NCBI GenBank assembly: GCA_019422065.1
Contig: JAHZEA010000013.1
Location: 4,931 to 68,930, forward strand
Origin: Lachnospiraceae bacterium
GTDB lineage: Bacteria; Bacillota; Clostridia; Lachnospirales; Anaerotignaceae
DNA length: 64,000 nt
Reading direction: 5' to 3'
Shown: positions 17,883-25,380 of the stretch, one piece after another
Position numbering within the stretch: the first letter of the stretch is position 1
How the letters are laid out: the number at the start of each line of letters is the position of its first letter
Position numbers and translations under genes: made by a program
The notes under the pieces: generated by a model
What the model was told of the DNA's origin: nothing
What the model saw: only the letters and a program-made list of their open reading frames with translations
Databases searched by the model: none

Positions 17883-18650
17883 TTGGCATATATAATAGCA
17901 CTTACAAATCAGAAAGGCGGCGTTGGAAAAACAACAACATCCTGCGCTTTAATAAGCGGCCTTACATCAAAGAATAAAAAAGTACTGGGCATAGACCTTG
18001 ACCCTCAGGGCAACCTTGGCTTCAGTATGGGAATAGAAATAGAAGACTGCCTTACAATATACGATGCATTTAAAGGCCGCGCCTCTATTTCAGATGTTAT
18101 ACAGCATACAGATTTAGGTGATGTTATACCATCTAATATACTTTTAAGCGGTGCCGAGCTTGAATTTAACCGTACAGGCCGTGAATTTTTATTAAAAAAC
18201 TTAATTTCTGAAATAGAAAACCGATACGATTATATAGTTATAGATACTCCGCCGGCTTTAAATATACTTACAGTAAACGCTTATGTGTCTTCACAGGCGC
18301 TTATAATACCAATGATACCGGAAATATTAAGCCTTCTTGGTGTAAGCCAGTTAAAAGAAACAGTAGATACAGTAAAAAAATTCTATAACAGCAATTTAAC
18401 CGTATTAGGCATACTCTTAACAAGATATAACGCAAGGCTTAACCTTTCTAAAGAAGTACACGAAATGGCCGAAAATATAGCAAACCAGCTGGGAACTCAT
18501 GTTTTTGAAACTAAAATAAGAACAGGCGTATCCGTTGCCGAAGCTCCGGCTCATGGCGAGAGTATATTAAGCTATGCCCCTAAATCAAAACCATCTATCG
18601 ATTACAGCAACTTCTTAGATGAATTATTAAGCAAAATACCACAAAGATAA
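17883..18650 (+). CDS. ParA/Soj-like ATPase in the flagellar region
   Basis: This is a deviant Walker ATPase of the ParA/MinD group, 255 aa. It has QKGGVGKTTTS at residues 10-20, DLDPQGNLG at about 40-48 and the Walker B strand YIVIDTPPAL. The start is TTG, supported by AGGAGG nine bases upstream. No ParB gene follows; the next gene is a ComFB-domain protein 20 bp downstream. It lacks the N-terminal DQA...LR-type extension of FlhG, so it is not a clear FlhG. ParA-type ATPases position chromosomes, plasmids, chemoreceptor arrays or flagella; the setting between fliD and cheV suggests one of the last two, as inference. Confidence 0.88.
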   Translation: MAYIIALTNQKGGVGKTTTSCALISGLTSKNKKVLGIDLDPQGNLGFSMGIEIEDCLTIYDAFKGRASISDVIQHTDLGDVIPSNILLSGAELEFNRTGREFLLKNLISEIENRYDYIVIDTPPALNILTVNAYVSSQALIIPMIPEILSLLGVSQLKETVDTVKKFYNSNLTVLGILLTRYNARLNLSKEVHEMAENIANQLGTHVFETKIRTGVSVAEAPAHGESILSYAPKSKPSIDYSNFLDELLSKIPQR

Positions 18651-18670
18651 GTAACCGGAGGTTATGTGTT

Positions 18671-19585
18671 ATGGCTAAAAAAAGCAACAAAACAGCCCAT
18701 GTCCTTAATTTAATTTCAAACTCAAAGCACATAGCTGTTGAAACAGAAAATCAAACTCAGCCGGCAGGCAATATACCGGAAGATATACACCCCACAATTA
18801 AAAACAGTCTTGAGAAAGCGGCCAAAAGTGAAGCTCTCTCCAATATGATTAAAGAAAACCTTGAAAAAGAAATATCTAATGAGTTTAAAACCAGCACCAA
18901 TACAGAAAGCAGTTACTTGACGCCTTCTGATGATTTAAAAAACGAAACAAACCAAAACGTCCCTGATGACACAGAAATTATAAATTCCAATACAACAGAT
19001 GATTTACAGTATACGGAAATTAAAGAAACTGAATCTCAGCCAGAGCCTGATAATACCCATGAAACAGAGAAAATAGCAACTGTTGATTTAGATGAAAAAG
19101 CGGAAAATGATATACCAAACGAATATTATAAATCCGAAAACAGCGCTTCTGTAGCAGAATATAATTCACAAAGCGATTTAACAGAAGAAAGTCCGCAAAG
19201 CAACACTTCTTCTCCGGCTGACAATATTGAAAATACACAAACTGCGTTGGACGACAATTCACAAAACAATACATTATCCACAGAAAACAATTCACCGGAA
19301 AATAAAGAAACAGAGTTTATATATTTAAACGTATGCGAAGAATTAGTGCGTGATAAGGTTAATGAATACATGGACAAATTTAATGTATGCAAATGCAAAC
19401 GGTGCGTAGCCGATACAATGGCTCTTGCCCTTACAAACCTTCCGCCTAAGTATGTTGTATTAAATAATAAAGACGAAATACCTTTTATCAGTTTTTACGA
19501 AAATAAATACAGAATACTGCTTATGACCGAGCTTACAAAGGCATGCCTTACAGTAAACGATAACCCAAGACATAAAAAAGATTAA
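18671..19585 (+). CDS. Protein with long acidic linker and C-terminal ComFB domain
   Basis: Residues 1-210 are highly charged, Asn/Glu/Thr/Ser-rich and probably disordered, with a basic start (AKKSNKTAHVLNLISNSKH). Residues about 215-300 form a ComFB-like domain: NVCEELVRDKVNEYMDKF, then a paired-Cys motif CKCKRCVADTMALALTNLPP and KYVV. In ComFB proteins those cysteines are conserved and the family has been reported to bind cyclic dinucleotides. The gene is 20 bp after the ParA-like gene and likely forms a two-gene operon with it; a partner or tether role for the ATPase is inferred only from adjacency. Confidence 0.75.
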   Translation: MAKKSNKTAHVLNLISNSKHIAVETENQTQPAGNIPEDIHPTIKNSLEKAAKSEALSNMIKENLEKEISNEFKTSTNTESSYLTPSDDLKNETNQNVPDDTEIINSNTTDDLQYTEIKETESQPEPDNTHETEKIATVDLDEKAENDIPNEYYKSENSASVAEYNSQSDLTEESPQSNTSSPADNIENTQTALDDNSQNNTLSTENNSPENKETEFIYLNVCEELVRDKVNEYMDKFNVCKCKRCVADTMALALTNLPPKYVVLNNKDEIPFISFYENKYRILLMTELTKACLTVNDNPRHKKD

Positions 19586-19615
19586 TTTTCAAATTTTATC
19601 AGATTATAATAAAAT

Positions 19616-19658
19616 AAGAGAGTGAATAAAAAATCAATTTTATTCAACTCTCTTTTTA
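19616..19658. terminator. Bidirectional terminator between ComFB-domain and EAL/HDOD genes
   Basis: AAGAGAGTGAATAAAA (19616-19631) pairs with TTTTATTC-A-ACTCTCTT (19638-19654), with one bulged A, then a T-rich tail. It serves the convergent genes on both sides. Confidence 0.85.
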
Positions 19659-19675
19659 TTATGTATTTTATTTAA

Positions 19676-20923
19676 TTACTTAAAATCACTTGTTTGGTTT
19701 ACTATGTTTTTCCAAACTTCATTTACCTGCTCTACACAGTCAAAATAAATCTGCGCCAGCATATCCATAGGTACATTAAGTTCCTGTGCGTAAATTGTTA
19801 TATTCTTCCAGTCGGCTTTCTCGTAGCTTATTACCAGTTTTAATAATGTTCCGCATCTGCCTTCTTTTGATACAATAGCCTTTTTAACATCTTCAGATAT
19901 AGGTATTTCGTTAATAACTTCTTCAACCGGTGCATCTACCAAAGCGTCTATTGTAGAGAACATACCAAGCAAATAAACATCTGATTTTGTAATGTTTAAA
20001 TCCTTAACATAATTGAACAGTGCAAGACAGAAATTAGCCCTCTGGAATGATATTTTAAGTATTTCTTCAGAGCTTGAGCTGATTTCGCCTTTCTGCTCAA
20101 AGCTAAGCAGGTATACCCACTGCTTAAGCTGATTTAAGCCAAGTATTGTAATTGCCTGTTTTACTGAAGCCGTTCTGTGCCTTAAAGCAAAATGAACGGA
20201 GTTTACCATTTTTAAAATTGCGTATGTAAGTGTTGCGTCGCGTGTTATAATTTCTTCAATCTCGTCTAAATCAGGTTCGTCTTTTGTAACGGCAACTACC
20301 AGCTGGAAGAAATTGCTCTGCATAAATTCTGTTTTGTTGGTCTTAGTTGCCATAGCCTCGGCAATGTAGCTTCCCTGATAATAATCCGCTGGAAATTCCT
20401 TTACTTTAGCATAGAGCGATGCATCATCAATACCTGTTATAATGCATTTTTTATTAAAACCGCTGCCAAGTCTTAAAAGGTTATTCATAGATGTTTCACT
20501 TGTAACAAGTTTGGCATCTATTTTTAAATACTCCACATACTCCAAAAAACTGAAGTATCTTGGAGAAAACTGAAAATCGTTTATACAGAATTTATAACCT
20601 TCTTCTTTATACTTTTTTATTATTGTAGCAGCTAACGGATGAATAATAACACTGTCATCAATCTGTATTATAAGATTATCCGGCTGAAACATTTTAGGGG
20701 TATTTTTAAAAAGCAGGTTTGGCGTAAATGTCATAAATACCCTTTCAGCTGAAGATATCTTTTCGCTGTTTTGCATCAAAAAAGACGATATAGAATCAGC
20801 TGCCGCATAGTCTTTCATTAACTCATCATGCTCATTTTCAACATGAAACAATATCTCATAACCAAATGTAGAACCTAAGTTATCTTTAATCGGCTGCCTT
20901 ACAATGAATTTACGCATTGTCAA
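19676..20923 (-). CDS. Degenerate EAL plus HDOD regulatory protein (YuxH/CdgJ type)
   Basis: The N-terminal part (about 1-200) is an EAL-like barrel that starts KFIVRQPIKDNLGSTFGYEI and has EIL in place of EAL, with other catalytic acids missing, so c-di-GMP hydrolysis is unlikely. The C-terminal half (about 205-400) is an HDOD domain (AVTKDEPDLDEIEEIITRD, LTYAILKMVNSVHFALRH). Such EAL-HDOD proteins often influence motility through protein interactions; that is family knowledge. It lies 31 bp after cheV and is probably the last gene of the long fla/che operon. Confidence 0.88.
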   Translation of the reverse strand: MTMRKFIVRQPIKDNLGSTFGYEILFHVENEHDELMKDYAAADSISSFLMQNSEKISSAERVFMTFTPNLLFKNTPKMFQPDNLIIQIDDSVIIHPLAATIIKKYKEEGYKFCINDFQFSPRYFSFLEYVEYLKIDAKLVTSETSMNNLLRLGSGFNKKCIITGIDDASLYAKVKEFPADYYQGSYIAEAMATKTNKTEFMQSNFFQLVVAVTKDEPDLDEIEEIITRDATLTYAILKMVNSVHFALRHRTASVKQAITILGLNQLKQWVYLLSFEQKGEISSSSEEILKISFQRANFCLALFNYVKDLNITKSDVYLLGMFSTIDALVDAPVEEVINEIPISEDVKKAIVSKEGRCGTLLKLVISYEKADWKNITIYAQELNVPMDMLAQIYFDCVEQVNEVWKNIVNQTSDFK

Positions 20924-20954
20924 AACCCCCTTTGCCTGTTTATCCCCACAGATG

Positions 20955-21890
20955 TCAATTATCCTTATTTTTGTTCTTTAATAATAACTGGTCTATAACT
21001 TCTACCAAATGCCCTATTTCAGGCTTTGAAAGCTGCTCATCAGCTCCAAGCTGTTTTCCTTTTATTTCCATTTCGTGATTAATTAAAGACGAGAAAATAA
21101 TAATTGGTATAGACTTAAGCTTTTCATCAGACTTAATAAGTTTTGTAAGTCTGTGGCCGTCCATCATAGGCATTTCTATATCGGTTATTACAAGAGAAAC
21201 ACGGCTTTTTAAATCTTCTTCGTTTTTCAAAGTTAAAAGATAGTCCCATGCTTCCTGTCCGTTATTAAACTTTGTAATGTTTGTATATCCGGCTTTGCTT
21301 AATGCTTCAGTCATCATTTTAGAAAGAAGTATAGAGTCTTCAGCTATAACTATAGGTGAAGCATTTCTTTCTCTGTGACCCATTTTTTCAATTTCACTAA
21401 GCTGTATGCCTGTTTCTGGTGCTATTTCAGCTACTATTTTTTCAAAATCCAGTATTGTAACAAGGTCTTTTCCGCATTGGGCTATACCTGTTGCCACACC
21501 TTCTTCACCGCCGGTAACCGTTTTATCCGGTTTTTGTATGTCTCTCCAAGAAATACGGCAAATGCCCTCTACTGTATGTACGCGGAACGCTATAAACAAG
21601 TTATTGAAATTTGTAATTATAAACAAATCCCTTTCTTCTTTTTTAGACGGAACTCCGGTTAAATACATAGGCAAATCAACAACAGTAAGCAGTATATCCC
21701 TTGGCTTAAAAATGCCTTCTACTGCCGGATGTGTATGCGGCATAGGCTTTACTTTATCGGCCATAATTATTTCTCTTACTTTGGCAACATTAATGCCGTA
21801 TAAATTGCCGTCAATTGTAAATTCCATAATCTCTATTTCATTAGTACCGGATTCCAATAAAATACCGGTCTTTGTACCTTCATTATCCAT
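20955..21890 (-). CDS. cheV: CheW-receiver adaptor CheV
   Basis: CheV couples receptors to CheA through a CheW domain (about 15-150, IMEFTIDGNLYGINVAKVRE) and adapts through a phosphorylatable receiver domain (about 180-305) with AEDS at its start, Asp in LVITDIEMPMMDG, and the Lys of LSKPE. A longer frame begins with ATG at 21953, but AAGGAGGG at about 21898-21905 directly precedes the ATG at 21890, and the added 21 residues are not CheV-like; the shorter start (311 aa) is chosen. It follows cheD after 86 bp. Confidence 0.95.
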   Translation of the reverse strand: MDNEGTKTGILLESGTNEIEIMEFTIDGNLYGINVAKVREIIMADKVKPMPHTHPAVEGIFKPRDILLTVVDLPMYLTGVPSKKEERDLFIITNFNNLFIAFRVHTVEGICRISWRDIQKPDKTVTGGEEGVATGIAQCGKDLVTILDFEKIVAEIAPETGIQLSEIEKMGHRERNASPIVIAEDSILLSKMMTEALSKAGYTNITKFNNGQEAWDYLLTLKNEEDLKSRVSLVITDIEMPMMDGHRLTKLIKSDEKLKSIPIIIFSSLINHEMEIKGKQLGADEQLSKPEIGHLVEVIDQLLLKNKNKDN

Positions 21891-21976
21891 AGCGAAACCC
21901 TCCTTACTTTTATTATCGTCTGAATGACTGAAAAAATAAGAACTACAATGCATTAAACTAAAATATTGCTCATAAC

Positions 21977-22474
21977 TTAAAGTTTTATTTCACCTTTTCC
22001 AAAAGATTTCACTATAGCGTCACCTGTTGACGCATCAAAGGACAGCGTTCTTGCATAATTGCTTCCTACATCTTCTTTAAGTATAGGTATACGTTCTTTG
22101 CGCAGTACCTGCCTTACGCTTTCAACATTTCTTGCGCCTATGTTGTTAAGGGAGCTGTTGCCTCCGGCAACCTCGAACATTTTAGCCCCTCCGGCTATTT
22201 TAGCTATAAGTCGTGTTCTGGACGCACCAAAAGCTTCCATTTTACGTATCATTTCCGGTATACCTGTATCAGCATATTTTAGTATATTGCTGTCACGCTG
22301 GCTATTATAAATATTAGGCAGCATAATATGTATAAGCCCGGCTAGTCTAAGTACCGGGTCATAAATGCATATACCAACACATGAACCAAGAGCATAAGTA
22401 ATCAAAACTCCCGGCGCTCTGCATATTTTCATATCGGCAATACCTACTGTATAAGCTTTATTCACATGAAACAC
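21977..22474 (-). CDS. cheD: Chemoreceptor deamidase CheD
   Basis: CheD deamidates receptor glutamines and stimulates CheC. The catalytic Cys lies in ALGSCVGICIYD (about residue 33), the His in GLIHIMLPN (about residue 49), with Thr in the same family region; KIAGGAKMFEVAG and IGARNVESVRQVL are also hallmarks. The length of 165 is normal. Its start overlaps the end of cheC by 17 bp, which fits their joint function. Confidence 0.96.
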   Translation of the reverse strand: MFHVNKAYTVGIADMKICRAPGVLITYALGSCVGICIYDPVLRLAGLIHIMLPNIYNSQRDSNILKYADTGIPEMIRKMEAFGASRTRLIAKIAGGAKMFEVAGGNSSLNNIGARNVESVRQVLRKERIPILKEDVGSNYARTLSFDASTGDAIVKSFGKGEIKL

Positions 22475-23084
22475 CCAATTTCTTCATTAAAAAGTTTAAA
22501 GAACCTATATCCGGCATAAGAATTAAGTTGCTGTACAACTCCTTTCCGTCGCAGTTGAAGGCCCCGCCTATTGTTAATAATTTATCTGTTTCATATCCGT
22601 ACTGTGCTATAGGCGCATTCATAATGCCTCCCAGCATGTTTACGCAAACATCAGGTACAGATAAGTTAATTGTAATACCTGTAAGTGAAGATATGGCGTT
22701 TACATAAGATGAAATAATTATATTGCTGACCTCTATCAATGCTGACCTTTCTATTTCATCCAAATCCATATAGTCATTTATTCTTTTGCCCATAAGGCTT
22801 TCAAGTATAATATTAATAAAATCCAGCTTTTGCAAATAAAGCATCATGCCGTTTACCTCGCCGTAAAGCTGAACAAGTACTCCGGCAACAATGGTTTCAG
22901 GTCCGCCCAGTTCGTATATAGCCTTGTTAAAATCCAAAATTTTAACCTGTGGCAAAGTCATTTCTATTTTTTTTGATAATACTTTAGAAAGGGCTGTAGC
23001 TGCGTTTCCGGTTCCAATGCTGCCTATTTCTTTTAAAACGTCAAGTCCGAAACTGTCTATATCCTCATACTTTGAAATAGTCAT
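22458..23084 (-). CDS. cheC: CheY-P phosphatase CheC
   Basis: CheC dephosphorylates CheY-P and pairs with CheD. The family has two active-site motifs of the form D/S-xxx-E-xx-N. Here motif 2 is intact (SALIEVSN, about residue 110), but motif 1 reads DVLKEIGS (about residues 14-21), with Ser in place of the usual Asn. CheC of B. subtilis keeps Glu and Asn in both. The fold signature GTGNAATALSKVL and the typical IYELGGPETIVAGVLV follow. The length of 208 is normal. It lies in the order FlgG-like, cheC, cheD, cheV. Confidence 0.95.
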   Translation of the reverse strand: MTISKYEDIDSFGLDVLKEIGSIGTGNAATALSKVLSKKIEMTLPQVKILDFNKAIYELGGPETIVAGVLVQLYGEVNGMMLYLQKLDFINIILESLMGKRINDYMDLDEIERSALIEVSNIIISSYVNAISSLTGITINLSVPDVCVNMLGGIMNAPIAQYGYETDKLLTIGGAFNCDGKELYSNLILMPDIGSLNFLMKKLGVSCE

Positions 23085-23103
23085 ATATATATTCTCCTAA
23101 CCT

Positions 23104-23817
23104 TTATCTAAGACTGTTAATAGTGCTTTCAATCTCATCAGAAGTCTGAACCATTTTTAAAGACATCTGGTAAACTCTCTGTGTCTGCAAAATTTCAGCC
23201 ATTTCTTTTGAAAAATCCACATTAGAATCCTCAACAGCACCCTGTATAAGAACTCCTTGGCCATCAGTTGCAGTAGGAGTTCCGTTCTTTTCAACAGGTA
23301 TAAACTCACTGTTTCCCACACTTTGCATACCGTTTTTCTGCTCAAACACAAACACACCTATCGGATGTTCGCCTTCCGGGCTTTGTGCAGTTATAGGATT
23401 GCCGTTTTGGTCTAAAACCCATTTTCCATTTCCGTCTGTAATATAAAACTCACCGCCTTGCTGGCGTGAGAGCTGAAAGCTGCCGCTTCTTGTGTATGTT
23501 CTTGTTTGAGTTTCCGGATTATAAAGGGCAAAAAATCCATCTCCGTTTATGGCATAGTCCAAAGGCAGACCTGTTTGAGTTAAATTACCCTGAGCAAAAA
23601 TAGTATCTGTTTTGCTAAGTTTAGAGCCTGAACCGTGAGTAAGCCCTGCCTGAACACCTTGTCCTGAACCCATCTGGCTGTAAACCAAGTCAGAGAAAGT
23701 GCCGTTTTTTGTTTTATACCCCTCAGTATTCAAGTTTGCTATGTTGTTAGAAATAACATTCATTCTCTCCTGCATGCTTTGGGCGCCAACTGCGCCGGAA
23801 TAAAAAGAAAAATTCAT
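23104..23817 (-). CDS. flgG: Flagellar rod protein, FlgG/FlhP family
   Basis: This distal rod protein of the FlgG/FlgF group has a canonical N-terminus (QSMQERMNVISNNIANLNTE, then GYKTKN), the middle motif LPLDYAINGDGFFALYN and the C-terminal helix SKEMAEILQTQRVYQMSLKM. It has 237 aa. A second paralog is encoded directly upstream; the pair matches flhO-flhP of Bacillus or flgF-flgG elsewhere. The exact symbol is uncertain. Confidence 0.9.
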   Translation of the reverse strand: MNFSFYSGAVGAQSMQERMNVISNNIANLNTEGYKTKNGTFSDLVYSQMGSGQGVQAGLTHGSGSKLSKTDTIFAQGNLTQTGLPLDYAINGDGFFALYNPETQTRTYTRSGSFQLSRQQGGEFYITDGNGKWVLDQNGNPITAQSPEGEHPIGVFVFEQKNGMQSVGNSEFIPVEKNGTPTATDGQGVLIQGAVEDSNVDFSKEMAEILQTQRVYQMSLKMVQTSDEIESTINSLR

Positions 23818-23832
23818 AATTACGCCCCCAAA

Positions 23833-24582
23833 TTAAACCTGACCTATATTATTAACGGCTTTATTCATTAAATCATCATAAATTTTAAGCACCTGTGCCG
23901 CGCTTTGCAGTGCTCTTTGGCTCTCCATCATGTTTACCATTTCCTGTACGGAATCAACATTTGACAGCTCAATATTTTTTTGAATTATTGTTCCGTTATA
24001 AGCCGTTGGCTGAGCATTAGATGTAAATACACCGTTTTCAGCTTTATCAAGCTGTGTCTTATCATCAAAATTAACAACTGCTATTGTACCGGCAGCATTG
24101 CCGTTTGCAAGACGCACATTTCCGGATGCATCAACGCTTATATCGTCTGTTCCTAAATATATTCCTGCACCGTTTGTGCCCATAACACGGCCTACTGACT
24201 GCAATGCAAGGTATCCTTCATCATCTATAATAAAAGAACCATTTCTTGTATATACATATCCGTTTTGAGTCTGTATCTGGAAAAATCCATCAGATGTTAA
24301 AGCCATATCAAGCGGGTTTCCGGTTTCTTCCAACTGACCTTGGCTGTAATCGGTTACTACACCAGTAGCAGTACGAATCATGGCAATATTGTTAAGCGCT
24401 TGAGGTGAGCTTTTATCTAAATTGCCTGTTCTTGAAATCATTTCTTCTTGAAATGTGCTTGATGTCATGGTGTCTTTTTTGTATCCAGGAGTAAGGGAAT
24501 TGGTGATATTGTTGCTCACAACGTCAAGATTCCTGTTTTGTGTAATCATTCCTGAAGCAAGGTTATAAAATCCCTGAAACAT
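23833..24582 (-). CDS. flgF: Flagellar rod protein, FlgF/FlhO family
   Basis: This 249-residue rod protein has the N-terminal block FYNLASGMITQNRNLDVVSN-NITN, the central NPLDMALTSDGFFQIQ and the C-terminal SNVDSVQEMVNMMESQRALQ helix. It overlaps the end of the fliA gene by 20 bp and is 15 bp before its paralog. FlgF/FlgG-type proteins build the rod through the cell wall. Confidence 0.9.
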   Translation of the reverse strand: MFQGFYNLASGMITQNRNLDVVSNNITNSLTPGYKKDTMTSSTFQEEMISRTGNLDKSSPQALNNIAMIRTATGVVTDYSQGQLEETGNPLDMALTSDGFFQIQTQNGYVYTRNGSFIIDDEGYLALQSVGRVMGTNGAGIYLGTDDISVDASGNVRLANGNAAGTIAVVNFDDKTQLDKAENGVFTSNAQPTAYNGTIIQKNIELSNVDSVQEMVNMMESQRALQSAAQVLKIYDDLMNKAVNNIGQV

Positions 24583-25366
24583 TATGTATTCCCTCCATTG
24601 AGTAATTTTTTTCCATATAAATCCTCAGCTTTCTGATGGCGTTAGCGTGTATCTGAGAAATCCTTGGTTTGCTCAGCTTCATAACTTCGGCTATCTCCCT
24701 CATTGTAAGCTCTTTTCTGTAGTATAAAGAAAGGACTAACTGCTCGTTCTTTTTTAAACTAAGCAAGCCTTCTTTTAAAACCTTGCGCATTTCTTGGTTT
24801 TCTACCTGTTCTTCCGGCAGCTGTTCTTTGCTAATTAAGTTTTTCTCGCTTCTTTCGCCGGACTGCTCTGTTAAAAAGCTGTCCAAAGAAACCAAGTTAT
24901 AAACATTAGATTTGCCGGCTATTTTTAAGTATTTTTCTAAACTGATATTTAAGTAGTCTGCCGTCTCTTGGTCTGTTGGAAATCTGCCAAGTTTTTCATA
25001 AAGTGTTTTTGTGGCTTCATCTATATCTTTAAGCTCTTTTCGTATTGTTCTGGGCACCCAGTCCTGCTTTCTTGTTATGTCTATAATAAGGCCTTTTAAG
25101 CGCTTTGAAACAAAAGTTTCAAATTTTGTATTCATATTAGGGTCGTACTTATCAACTGCCTTCATAAGCGCCACTACGCTTTCGTTTACAATATCTTCTA
25201 CCTGCGCAAAATTAGAGTATACGCCACGAAATTGTATGGCTATGCTTTTAATTAAATATATATACCTTAATACAATCTCCTGCTTTAAGCGCTGGTCCTT
25301 TGTTCGGCTGTATTCCTCAAGCAGTTCTTCATTGCTTCTTTCTTCAAATTCTTTCCGCACAATCAT
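24563..25366 (-). CDS. fliA: Flagellar sigma factor sigma-28 (FliA/SigD)
   Basis: FliA directs transcription of late flagellar and chemotaxis genes and is inhibited by FlgM. It shows region 2 (VEDIVNESVVALMKAVDKYD, KFETFVSKRLKGLIIDITRK), region 3 (TIRKELKDIDEATKTLYEKL) and region 4 with the helix-turn-helix LTMREIAEVMKLSKPRISQI. The 267-aa length is normal. It lies directly after flhA (14 bp), where Bacillus has flhF and flhG in between; those two are absent. Five putative target promoters are seen in the window. Confidence 0.96.
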   Translation of the reverse strand: MIVRKEFEERSNEELLEEYSRTKDQRLKQEIVLRYIYLIKSIAIQFRGVYSNFAQVEDIVNESVVALMKAVDKYDPNMNTKFETFVSKRLKGLIIDITRKQDWVPRTIRKELKDIDEATKTLYEKLGRFPTDQETADYLNISLEKYLKIAGKSNVYNLVSLDSFLTEQSGERSEKNLISKEQLPEEQVENQEMRKVLKEGLLSLKKNEQLVLSLYYRKELTMREIAEVMKLSKPRISQIHANAIRKLRIYMEKNYSMEGIHNVSGIL

Positions 25367-25380
25367 AAAAGTATCCCCAA

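Noticed and set aside
17883..18650. FlhG (YlxH) identity for the ParA-like ATPase
   Set aside because: It lacks the FlhG N-terminal activator-type extension, is not next to flhF, and reads as Soj/ParA.
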